Source: Symsagittifera roscoffensis
Taxonomy: Eukaryota; Xenacoelomorpha; Acoela; Convolutidae
Assembly (NCBI RefSeq): GCF_963678635.1
Contig: NW_026971067.1
Coordinates: forward strand, 185,561-249,560
DNA: 64,000 nt
Direction: 5' to 3'
The first letter of the stretch is position 1. Each line of letters opens with the position of its first letter. Both the position numbers and the translations under genes were made by a program. Positions 33,683 through 45,700 of the stretch are shown here, piece by piece. The notes beneath the pieces are model-generated. The model did no database searches, had not been told where the DNA came from, and saw only the letters and a program-made list of their open reading frames with translations.

Positions 33683-34839
33683 TCCCGAGTTGAGATTTTT
33701 CACCTAATTTGAAGCAAGATTTGAGCGGTTTGAGCGGTTTTTTTTAGACAATTACGCTCAAAATCTTGCTTCAAAATGAGCGGTTTGAGCGGTTTTTGAA
33801 CGGTTTATCTAAAAAAACCGCGCAAGATTTGAACGGTTTTGAGCGGTTTATCTGAAAAAACCGCTCAAAAACCGCTCAAATCTTGCGCGGTTTTTGAGCG
33901 TTTTTTTAGATAAATCGCTCAAAACCGCTCAAAACCGACATTGAAAAAAGCTGAGCAAAAAACCTGGTTTTTGATGAGCAAGGTGCTTTAAATTGAGCAA
34001 AAGCACTCTTACTTATTTTAAATTCGATTAAAAACAATTTTTTTAACATTATTCTGAACATCTTGTCTTTTATGAAAAAATGGTTATCATACAATTTTCA
34101 TATATGCATATTGTATGATAACTACTTTTTTAGCTTCAAAATAAATTTTCGTTTTTGATGAGCAATCTCCTTTAAATTGAGCAAAATCACTCTTAAATAA
34201 TTTAAATTTGTTTACAAACAAGTTTGAACAATTTCTGAAAATCTTGCCTTTCATGAAAAAATGGTTATCATACAATTTTCATATATGGAAATTGTATGAT
34301 AACCATTTTTTTCAAAAAAAAAATAAACGTAGTTATTTTTCATCACCAGACTGTTGTATTGGGTTCAAATAGCCGGAGAAACTAGCTTGAATCTTTTTTC
34401 AACGGTTTTTTGAAATTGTATGAAAATTGTATGATTAGCATTTTTCCATACATTTGATGCAGGCAATTGTATCATGAGCTTTTTCGGTGTGGGGAAATTT
34501 AAAATAAGCATTTTCGGTTTATGGATGTCAACCCGGGGTCACATTACCTTTCCAGGCCTTTTTGTTGGTTTTAATCGGTTTTCTATATAAGACCGCTCAA
34601 AAACCGCTCAAAAACCGCTCAAAAACCGCTCAAATCTTGCTTGCTTGAAAAACCGTTCAAACCGCTCATATCTTGAGCGGTTTTTGAGCGGTCTTTAAGC
34701 AAGATTTGAGCGGTTTGAGCGGTTTTTCCAAAAAAAAACGCCCAAACCGCCCAAACCGCTCAAACCGCTCAAATCTTGCTGAAAAACCGCTCAAACCGCT
34801 CATATCTTGAGCGGTTTTTGAGCGGGATCTCGACCCGGG
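33683..34839 (+). mobile_element. foldback element, GAGCGGTTTTT core, with nested second element
   Basis: Left end CCCGAGTTGAGAT, right end ATCTCGACCCGGG: inverted termini, two mismatches in 13. The core is GAGCGGTTTTTGAGCGGTTT and CAAGATTTGAGCGG in both orientations. About 34060-34537 is a nested 'TTATCATACAATTTT' element ending TGTCAACCCGGG, containing a ~58-bp near-perfect palindrome at 34256-34313 and a diverged one at 34076-34132. Confidence 0.75.
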
Positions 34840-34928
34840 TCAAGAAAAAGGGCGAACTGAAGAGCTATGGGTCTCTCGCTCTGTCTTGGATGCCATTTAT
34901 GGCCAATATGACGTAAAAAGCAAGCTCA

Positions 34929-35799
34929 CCAGGGTCGAGGTCCCAGACTCATGGTCAGACTTTAAGGGTCGCGCCACATCCGGATTTAGACCCAAATTGC
35001 ATAGTCGCGCCGAGAGTTTGGAAAGTAGCGCCCTCTCCGCCTTGGTCTGAAAAGTCGCGCCGTATCCACCTCAGTCGCGAGGAATATAATATTGGTCGCG
35101 CCGTTTCCACCTCGGTCTGGAAAATCGCGCCGTCTCCGCATTGGTCTGGAAAGTTGCGCCGTCTCCGCTTTAGTCTGAAAAGTAGCGCCGTCTCCGCTTC
35201 GGTCTGCAAAGACGCGCCGTCTCCAGCTCGGTCGCGAAAGTCTTGAAAGTGCACATTTTGGTCGCGCTGGCCAAGCCGGTCGGGCCGTTGCCTTTGAAAA
35301 CGCGCCGTTTCCTGAGTCGCGCAGTATCCACCTTGGTCGCGAAAGTCGCGCCGTCTCCACCTCGGTCGAGAAAGCCCTGAAAAACTTTTTTAAAGTCGTG
35401 CCGTCTCCATGTTGGTCTGAAAAGTCGCGCCGTCTCCATCTTGTTCTGGAAAGTCTGGAAATAGCTAAGTTTGGTCGCGCCATTTCCTGAGCCGCAGGGT
35501 CGCGCCATATCCGCCTCGGTCGCGAAAGTCGCGCCTTAGTTTTTTGGTCGCGAAAGTCTGCAAATGGCAACTCTTGGTCGAGAGAGTCTGGACATACCAA
35601 ATATGAGTCGCGATGTTTTGGTCGCGCCACCTCCGCTTCGGTCGCGATAGTCGCGACGGATCATCATGGTCGCAAAAGTCTGGAAATGCCATGTTTTGTT
35701 CGCCAAAGTCTTGACATGCCTAATTTTGATCTGGAAAGTCTGGACATGCCAAAACTTTGTCGCGAAAGTCTGGACATGAGTCTGGGACCTCGACCCGGG
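34929..35799 (+). mobile_element. foldback element, GC-rich GTCGCGCCGTCTCCGC core
   Basis: Left end CCAGGGTCGAGGTCCCAGAC, right end GTCTGGGACCTCGACCCGGG: about 45 bp of inverted terminus with few mismatches. Flanked by CA on both sides. Between lies a ~0.8-kb array of ~30-36 bp degenerate units (GTCGCGCCGTCTCCGCCTCG with GGTCTGGAAA). Minus-strand Arg/Asp-rich frames over 34955-35802 exist in three frames at once and are by-products of the repeat. Confidence 0.8.
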
Positions 35800-36101
35800 C
35801 ACTGTTTAATTGATATCAATAAAAATTCAACTTGTTACAATTAATGACCAGGCGATTTTGAATTATTTATGCTCGGGACTAGCCTTAACGAGCAAAATTA
35901 CAAAAAAATAAAGGTCCTACTTGGGCAGTTAGAGGATTTTTATGGCTGATAGTTTTAAATGCAAAAAATCTTCAACGGTCAATACACTTAGTCTGACTAA
36001 AAAATGGAACTCAACATAAAAATTGAAAGTTTGGTAACTGCCAAAGTTATTCGATAGAAGCACGAGGGCTTTTTTAGAGGTGCGTAGGAAATTCAGCCAC
36101 G

Positions 36102-36188
36102 GTAAGTGAACTCCGAAGCACATACATAATGTCAATAAAAGCCACAATTTGACTATACTTGAATTTTAATTTTTTTTTTTCGTTTCAG
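36102..36188 (+). other. 5' UTR intron of the giant repeat gene
   Basis: CAGCCACG|GTAAGTGAAC at 36102 and a 10-T tract ending CGTTTCAG|C at 36188 define a canonical 87-nt intron on the plus strand, 66 nt before the ATG. A second acceptor, CATCTTGTTTTAG at 36246, would put the exon start 8 nt before the ATG. This independently supports plus-strand transcription of the locus. Confidence 0.75.
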
Positions 36189-36201
36189 CTTCAAAAACTA
36201 G

Positions 36202-36258
36202 ATGGCTACTTTTTTCAACACCAACGATAAAGTCCATCTTGTTTTAGAAAAAAAATGA
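36202..36258 (+). promoter_or_regulatory. 18-codon uORF ending on the main start codon
   Basis: ATG at 36202 reads MATFFNTNDKVHLVLEKK and stops at TGA 36256-36258, overlapping the main ATG as ATGA. It is in the transcript if the 36188 acceptor is used and is removed if the 36246 acceptor is used, so alternative splicing could switch it. The eight-cysteine peptide gene shows the same overlap. Confidence 0.4.
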
Positions 36259-39200
36259 AACAAATTTGTATAGTTATTGCGGGCGTCTTTTTTTTCGCTC
36301 TAGTAGTCGCGGCAAAGGTTCCCGACATGCGAATCCGGGAACCCTTCTTGAAAGCAAGAGACCTTCGCCCGTTTGATAGAATACACTCCGAACAACAACG
36401 AGGAGCAGTCATGATCAACGGACGAATGGTGAAACCTCTTGACCGTGAAGACAAAGCTCTCATAAGCCGGTCAAGAATGCCTTTCGACACTTCTTTCATG
36501 AGCGGATCTTGTTATTGACAAAACTCTACTCACAAGTTTGATTGACACACCTGTTGAGACAAACAAGGAGGACTATGAAACCTGGGACTTCTCAGGTTTA
36601 ATCGAGAGCAGAGACGAAGAAAACGCCTCGGGTTCAGTAGATAGGAGAGACGAAGACTACGCCTCAGGTTCAGTCGATAGGATAGACGACGACTACGCCT
36701 CCGGTTCAGTCGATAGGATAGACGACGACTACGCCTCGGGTTCAGTCGATAGAATAGACGACGACTACGCCTCGGGTTCAGTCGATTGGAGAAACGACGA
36801 CTACGCCTCGGGTTCAGTCGATAGGAGAGACGACGACTACGCCTCGGGTTCAGTCGATAGGATAGACGACGACTACGCCTCCGGTTCAGTCGATAGGATA
36901 GACGGCGACTACGCCTCGGGTTCAGTCGATAGGATAGACGACGACTACGCCTCGGGTTCAATCGATAGAATAGACGACGACTACGCCTCAGGTTCAGTCG
37001 ATAGGATAGACGACGACTACGCCTCGGGTTCAGTCGATAGGATAGACGACGACTACGCCTCCGGTTCAGTCGATAGGATAGACGACGACTACGCCTCGGG
37101 TTTAGTCGATAGGAGAGACGACGACTACGCCTCGGGTTCAGTCGATAGGATAGACGTTGACTACGCCTCCGGTTCAGTCGATAGGATAGACGACGACTAC
37201 GCCTCCGGTTCAGTCGATAGGATAGACGACGACTACGCCTCGGGTTCAGTCGATAGGATAGACGACGACTACGCCTCGGGTTCAGTCGTTTGGAGAGACG
37301 GCGACTACGCCTCGGGTTCAGTCGATAGGAGAGACGACGACTACGCCTCGGGTTCAGTCGATAGGATAGACGACGACTACGCCTCGGGTTCAGTAGAAAG
37401 GAGAGACGACGACTACGCCTCAGGTTCAGTCGATAGGATAGACGACGACTACGCCTCCGGTTCAGTCGATAGGATAGACGACGACTACGCATCGGGTTCA
37501 GTCGATAGAATAGACGACGACTACGCCTCGGGTTCAGTCGATTGGAGAGACGACGACTACGCCTCGGGTTCAGTCGATAGGAGAGACGACGACTACGCCC
37601 CGGGTTCAGTCGATAGGATAGACGACGACTACGCCTCGGGTTCAGTCGATTGGAGAGACGACGAATACGCCTCAGGTTCAGTCGATAGGAGAGACGACGA
37701 CTACGCCTCGGGTTCAGTCGATAGGATAGACGACGACTACGCCTCAGGTTCAGTCGATAGGATAGACAAAGACTACGCCTCGGGTTCAGTCGATAGGATA
37801 GACGACGACTACGCCTCCGGTTCAGTCGATAGGATAGACGACGACTACGCCTCGGGTTCTGTCGATAGGATAGATGACGACTACGCCTCGGGTTCAGTCG
37901 ATAGGATAGACGACGACTACGCCTCCGGTTCAGTCGATAGAATAGACGACTACTACGCCTCAGGTTCAGTCGATAGGATAGACGACGACTACGCCTCGGG
38001 TTCAGTCGATAGGATAGACGACGACTACGCCTCCGGTTCAGTCGATAGGATAGACGACGACTACGCCTCGGGTTCAGTCGATAGGAGAGACGACGACTAC
38101 GCCTCGGGTTCAATCGATAGGATAGACGATAACTACGCCTCAGGTTCAGTCGATAGGATAGACGACGACTACGCCTCGGGTTCAGTCGATAGGATAGACG
38201 ACGACTACGCCTCCGGTTCAGTCGATAGGATAGACGACGACTACGCCTCGGGTTCAGTCGATAGGATAGACGACGACTACGCCTGCGGTTCAGTCGATAG
38301 GATAGACGACGACTACGCCTCGGGTTCAGTCGATAGGATAGACGACGACTACGCCTCGGGTACAGTCGATAGGATAGACGACGACTACGCCTCGGGTTCA
38401 GTCGATAGAATAGACGACGACTACGACTCAGGTTCAGTCGATAGGATAGACGACGACTACGCCTCGGGTTCAGTCGATAGGATAGACGACAACTACGCCT
38501 CCGGTTCAGTCGATAGGATAGACGACGACTACACCTCGGGTTCAGTCGATAGTAGAGACGACGACTACGCCTCGGGTTCAGTCGATAGGATAGACGACGA
38601 CTACGCCTCGGGTTCAGTCGATAGAATAGACGACGACTACGCCTCAGGTTCAGTCGATAGGATAGACGACGACTACGCCTCGGGTTCAGTCGATAGGAGA
38701 GACGACGACTACGCCTCCGGTTCAGTCGATAGGATAGACGACGACTACGCCTCGGGTTCAGTCGATAGGAGAGACGACGACTACGCCTCGGGTTCAGTTG
38801 ATAGGATAGACGACGACTACGCCTCGGGTTCAGTCGATAGAATAGACGACGACTACGCCTCAGGTTCAGTCGATAGGATAAAAGACGACTACGCCTCGGG
38901 TTCAGTCGATTGGAGAGACGACGACAACGCCTCAGGTTCAGTAGATAGGAGAGACGACGACTACGCCTCAGGTTCAGTCGATAGGATACACGACGACTAC
39001 GCCTCGGGTTCAGTCGATAGGATAGACGACGACTACGCCTCGGGTTCAGTCGGTAGAATAGACGACGACTACGCCTCAGGTTCAGTCGATAGTATAGACG
39101 ACGACTACGCCTCGGGTTCAGTCGATAGGATAGACGACGACTACGCCTCCGGTTCAGTCGATAGGATAGACGACGACTACGCCTCGGGTTCAGTCGATAG

Positions 39201-42200
39201 GAGAGACGACGACTACGCCTCGGGTTCATTCGATAGGATAGACGACGACTACGCCTCGGGTTCAGTCGATAGAATAGACGACGACTACGCCTCAGGTTCA
39301 GTCGATAGGATAGACGACGACTACGCCTCGGGTTCAGTCGATAGGATAGACGACGACTACGTCTCCGGTTCAGTCGATAGGATAGACGACGACTACGCCT
39401 CGGATTCAGTCGATAGGATAGACGACGACTACGCCTCCGGTTCAGTCGATAGGATAGACGACGACTACGCCTCGGGTTCAGTCGATAGGATAGACGACGA
39501 CTACGCCTCGGGCTCAGTCGATAGGATAGACGACGACTACGCCTACGGTTCAGTCGATAGAATAGACGACGACTACGCCTCAGGTTCAGTCGATAGGATA
39601 GACGACGACTACGCCTCGGGTTCAGTCGATTGGAGAGACGACGACTACGCCTCAGGTTCAGTAGATAGGAGAGACGACGACTACGCCTCAGGTTCAGTCG
39701 ATAGGATACACGACGACTACGCCTCGGGTTCAGTCGATAGGATAGACGACGACTACGCCTCGGGTTCAGTCGGTAGAATAGACGACGACTACGCCTCAGG
39801 TTCAGTCGATAGGATAGACGACGACTACGCCTCGGGTTCAGTCGATAGGATAGGCGACGACTACGCCTCCGGTTCAGTCGATAGGATAGACGACGACTAC
39901 GCCTCGGGTTCAGTCGATAGGAGAGACGACGACTACGCCTCGGGTTCAGTCGATAGGATAGACGACGACTACGCCTCGGGTTCAGTCGATAGAATAGACG
40001 ACGACTACGCCTCAGGTTCAGTCGATAGGATAGACGACGACTACGCCTCGGGTTCAGTCGATAGGATAGACGACGACTACGCCTCCGGTTCAGTCGATAG
40101 GATAGACGACGACTACGCCTCGGGTTCAGTCGATAGGAGAGACGACGACTACGCCTCGGGTTCAGTTGATAGGATAGACGACGACTACGCCTCGGGTTCA
40201 GTCGATAGAATAGACGACGACTACGCCTCAGGTTCAGTCGATAGGATAAAAGACGACTACGCCTCGGGTTCAGTCGATTGGAGAGACGACGACAACGCCT
40301 CAGGTTCAGTAGATAGGAGAGACGACGACTACGCCTCAGGTTCAGTCGATAGGATACACGACGACTACGCCTCGGGTTCAGTCGATAGGATAGACGACGA
40401 CTACGCCTCGGGTTCAGTCGGTAGAATAGACGACGACTACGCCTCAGGTTCAGTCGATAGTATAGACGACGACTACGCCTCGGGTTCAGTCGATAGGATA
40501 GACGACGACTACGCCTCCGGTTCAGTCGATAGGATAGACGACGACTACGCCTCGGGTTCAGTCGATAGGAGAGACGACGACTACGCCTCGGGTTCATTCG
40601 ATAGGATAGACGACGACTACGCCTCGGGTTCAGTCGATAGAATAGACGACGACTACGCCTCAGGTTCAGTCGATAGGATAGACGACGACTACGCCTCGGG
40701 TTCAGTCGATAGGATAGACGACGACTACGTCTCCGGTTCAGTCGATAGGATAGACGACGACTACGCCTCGGATTCAGTCGATAGGATAGACGACGACTAC
40801 GCCTCCGGTTCAGTCGATAGGATAGACGACGACTACGCCTCGGGTTCAGTCGATAGGATAGACGACGACTACGCCTCGGGCTCAGTCGATAGGATAGACG
40901 ACGACTACGCCTCAGGTTCAGTAGATAGTATAGACGACGACTACGCCTCGGGTTCAGTCGATAGGATAGACGACGACTACGCCTCGGGCTCAGTCGATTG
41001 GAGAGACGACGACTACGCCTCAGGTTCAGTAGATAGGAGAGACGACGACTACGCCTCAGGTTCAGTCGATAGGATACACGACGACTACGCCTCGGGTTCA
41101 GTCGATAGGATAGACGACGACTACGCCTCGGGTTCAGTCGGTAGAATAGACGACGACTACGCCTCAGGTTCAGTCGATAGGATAGACGACGACTACGCCT
41201 CGGGTTCAGTCGATAGGATAGGCGACGACTACGCCTCCGGTTCAGTCGATAGGATAGACGACGACTACGCCTCGGGTTCAGTCGATAGGAGAGACGACGA
41301 CTACGCCTCGGGTTCAGTCGATAGGATAGACGACGACTACGCCTCGGGTTCAGTCGATAGAATAGACGACGACTACGCCTCAGGTTCAGTCGATAGGATA
41401 GACGACGACTACGCCTCGGGTTCAGTCGATAGGATAGACGACGACTACGCCTCCGGTTCAGTGGATAGGATAGACGACGACTACGCCTCGGATTCAGTCG
41501 ATAGGATAGACGACGACTACGCCTCCGGTTCAGTCGATAGAATAGACGACGACTACGCCTCGGGTTCAGTCGATATGATAGACGACGACTACGCCTCGGG
41601 CTCAGTCGATAGGATAGACGACGACTACGCCTACGGTTCAGTCGATAGGATAGACGACGACTACGCCTTGGGTTCAGTCGATAGAATAGACGACGACTAC
41701 GCCTCGGGTTCAGTCGATTGGAGAGACGACGACTACGCCTCGGGTTCAGTCGATAGGAGAGACGACGACTACGCCTCGGGTTCAGTCGATAGGATAGACG
41801 ACGACTACGCCTCGGGTTCATTCGATTGGAGAGACGACGACTACGCCTCAGGTTCAGTCGATAGGAGAGACGACGACTACGCCTCGGGTTCAGTCGATAG
41901 GATAGACGACGACTACGCCTCGGGTTCAGTAGATAGGATAGACGACGACTACGCCTCGGGTTCAGTCGATAGGAGAGACGACGACTACGCCTACGGTTCA
42001 GTCGATAGGATAGACGACGACTACGCCTCGGGTTCAGTCGATAGGAGAGACGACGACTACGCCTCGGGTTCAGTTGATAGGATAGACGACGACTACGCCT
42101 CGGGTTCAGTCGATAGAATAGACGACGACTACGCCTCAGGTTCAGTCGATAGGATAGAAGACGACTACGCCTCGGGTTCAGTCGATTGGAGAGACGACGA

Positions 42201-42744
42201 CTACGCCTCAGGTTCAGTAGATAGGAGAGACGACGACTACGCCTCAGGTTCATTCGATATGATAGACGACGACTACGCCTCGGGCTCAGTCGATAGGATA
42301 GACGACGACTACGCCTACGGTTCAGTCGATAGGATAGACGACGACTACGCCTCGGGTTCAGTCGATAGAATAGACGACGACTACGCCTCGGGTTCAGTCG
42401 ATTGGAGAGACGACTACTACGCCTCGGGTTCAGTCGATAGGAGAGACGACGACTACGCCTCGGGTTCAGTCGATAGGATAGACGACGACTACGCCTCGGG
42501 TTCATTCGATTGGAGAGACGACGACTACGCCTCAGGTTCAGTCGATAGGAGAGACGACGACTACGCCTCGGGTTCAGTCGATAGGATAGACGACGACTAC
42601 GCCTCGGGTTCAGTAGATAGGAGAGACGACGACTACGCCTCAGGTTCAGTCGATAGGATAGACGACGACTACGCCTCGGGTTCAGTCGATAGGATAGACG
42701 ACGACTACGCCTCGGGTTCAGTCGATAGAATAGACGACGACTAG
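36255..42744 (+). CDS. giant secreted acidic Ser-Gly repeat protein (proteoglycan-like)
   Basis: ATG at 36255 opens a signal peptide (MKQICIVIAGVFFFALVVAA) and a basic propeptide-like segment of about 50 residues. That frame hits TGA at 36516-36518. A 67-nt intron, 36470 (CCG|GTCAAG) to 36536 (CTCACAAG), joins it in frame to the repeats and gives about 2140 residues; the donor is weak, and a 1-base sequence error is the alternative. After ESRDEENASGSVD come about 170 units of the 12-mer D-R-I-D-D-D-Y-A-S-G-S-V, ending at TAG 42742-42744. Each unit offers Ser-Gly beside acidic residues (glycosaminoglycan attachment context) and DDDY (tyrosine sulfation context). Frequent variants are I/R, R/W and A-S-G preserved. 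Substitutions concentrate at synonymous sites of this frame. Function is inferred: an extracellular, highly anionic matrix, capsule or mucus component. Confidence 0.75.
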
Positions 42745-45700
42745 GCCTCAGGTTCAGTCGATAGGATAGACGAAGACTACGCCTCGGGTTCAGTCGATAG
42801 GATAGATGACGACTACGCCTCCGGTTCACTCGATAGGATAGACGACGACTACGCCTTGGGTTCAGTCGATAGGAGAGACGACGACTACGCCTCGGGTTCA
42901 GTCGAAAGGATAGACGACGACTACGCCTCGGGTTCAGTCGATTGAATAGACGAAGACTACGCCTCAGGTTCAGTCGATAGGATAGACGACGACTACGCCT
43001 CGGGTTCAGTCGATAGGATAGACGACGACTACGCCTCCGGTTCAGTCGATAGAATAGACGACGACTACGCCTCGGGTTCAGTCGATAGAATAGGCGACGA
43101 CTTCGCCTCAGGTTCAGTCGATAGAATAGACGAAAACTACGCCTCAGGTTCAGTCGATAGGATAGACGACGACTACGCCTCGGGTTCAGTCGATAGGATA
43201 GACGACGACTATGCCTCAGGTTCAGTCGATAGGATAGACGACGACTACGCCTTGGGTTCAGTCGATAGGATAGACGACGACTACGCCTCGGGTTCAGTCG
43301 ATAGAATAGACGACGATTAGGCCTCAGTTTCAGTCGATAGGATAGACGACGACTACGCCTCGGGTTCAGTCGATAGGATAGATGACGACTACGCCTCCGG
43401 TTCAGTCGATAGGATAGACGACGACTACGCCTCGGGTTCAGTCGATAGGAGAGACGACGACTACGCCTCGGGTTCAGTCGATAGGATAGACGACGACTAC
43501 GCCACGGGTTCAGTCGATAGAATAGACGAAGACTACGCCTCAGGTTCAGTCGATAGGATAGACGACGACTACGCATCGGGTTCAGTCGATAGGATAGACT
43601 ACGACTACGCCTCGGGTTCAGTCGATAGGATAGACGACGACTACGCCTCCGGTTCAGTCGATAGGATAGACGACGACTACGCCTCGGGTTCAGTCGATAG
43701 AATAGACGACGACTACGCCTCAGGTTCAGTCGATAGGATAGACGACGACTACGCCTCGGGTTCAGTCGATTGGAGAGACGACGACTACGCCTCAGGTTCA
43801 GTAGATAGGAGAGACGACGACTACGCCTCAGGTTCAGTCGATAGGATACACGACGACTACGCCTCGGGTTCAGTCGATAGGATAGATGACGACTACGCCT
43901 CCGGTTCAGTCGATAGGATAGACGACGACTACGCCTCGGGTTCAGTCGATAGGAGAGACGACGACTACGCCTCGGGTTCAGTCGATAGGATAGACGACGA
44001 CTACGCCACGGGTTCAGTCGATAGAATAGAAGAAGACTACGCCTCAGGTTCAGTCGATAGGATAGACGACGACTACGCATCGGTTTCAGTCGATAGGATA
44101 GACGACGACTACGCCTCGGGTTCAGTCGATAGGATAGACGACGACTACGCCTCCGGTTCAGTCGATAGGATAGACGACGACTACGCCTCGGGTTCAGTCG
44201 ATAGAATAGACGACGACTACGCCTCAGGTTCAGTCGATAGGATAGACGACGACTACGCCTCGGGTTCAGTCGATTGGAGAGACGACGACTACGCCTCAGG
44301 TTCAGTAGATAGGAGAGACGACGACTACGCCTCAGGTTCAGTCGATAGGATACACGACGACTACGCCTCGGGTTCAGTCGATAGGATAGACGACGACTAC
44401 GCCTTGGGTTCAGTCGATAGAATAGACGACGGCTACGCCTCAGGTTCAGTCGATAGGATAGACGACGACTACGCCTCGGGTTCAGTCGATAGGATAGACG
44501 ACGACTACGCCTCCGGTTCAGTCGATAGGATAGACGACGACTACGCCTCCGGTTCAGTCGATAGGATAGACGACGACTACGCCTCGGGTTCAGTCGATAG
44601 GAGAGACGACGACTACGCCTCGGGTTCAGTCGATAGGATAGACGACGACTACGCCTCGGGTTCAGTCGGTAGAATAGACGACGACTACGCCTCAGGTTCA
44701 GTCGATAAGATAGACGACGACTACGCCTCGGATTCAGTCGATAGGATAGACGACGACTACGCCTCCGGTTCAGTCGATAGGATAGACGACGACTACGCCT
44801 CGGGTTCAGTCGATAGGATAGACGACGACTACGCCTCGGGCTCAGTCGATAGGATAGAAGACGACTACGCCTACGGTTCAGTCGATAGGATAGACGACGA
44901 CTACGCCTCGAGTTCAGTCGATAGAATAGACGACGACTACACCTCGGGTTCAGTCGATTGGAGAGACGAGGACTACGCCTCGGGTTCAGTCGATAGGAGA
45001 GACGACGACTGCGCCTCGGGTTCAGTCGATAGGATAGACGACGACTACGCCTCGGGTTCATTCGATTGGAGAGACGACGACTATGCCTCAGGTTCAGTCG
45101 ATAGGAGAGACGACGACTACGCCTCGGGTTCAGTCGATAGGATAGACGACGACTACGCCTCGGGTTCAGTAGATAGGAGAGACGACGACTACGCCTCAGG
45201 TTCAGTCGATAGGATAGACGACGACTACGCCTCGGGTTCAGTCGATAGGATAGACGACGACTACGCCTCGGGTTCAGTCGATAGAATAGACGACGACTAG
45301 GCCTCAGGTTCAGTCGATAGGATAGACGACGACTACGCCTCGGGTTCAGTCGATAGGACAGATGACGACTACGCCTCCGGTTCAGTCGATAGGATAGACG
45401 ACGACTACGCCTCGGGTTCAGTCGATAGGAGAGACGACGACTACGCCTCGGGTTCAGTCGATAGGATAGACGACGACTACGCCTCGGGTTCAGTCGATAG
45501 AATAGACGAAGACTACGCCTCAGGTTCAGTCGATAGGATAGACGACGACTACGCCTCGGGTTCAGTCGATAGGATAGACGACGACTACGCCTCCGGTTCA
45601 GTCGATAGGATAGACGACGACTACGCCTCGGGTTCAGTCGATAGGAGAGACGACGACTACGCCTCGGGTTCAATCAATAGGATAGACGACGACTACGCCT

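Noticed and set aside
34955..35802. Overlapping minus-strand ORFs of up to 214 codons
   Set aside because: Three frames are open at once over a GC-rich degenerate satellite; a by-product of composition.
36510..36520. Programmed +1 frameshift at TAT-TGA-C in the giant gene
   Set aside because: No known slippery context; a 67-nt intron or a sequencing indel explains the join more simply. Kept only as an alternative.
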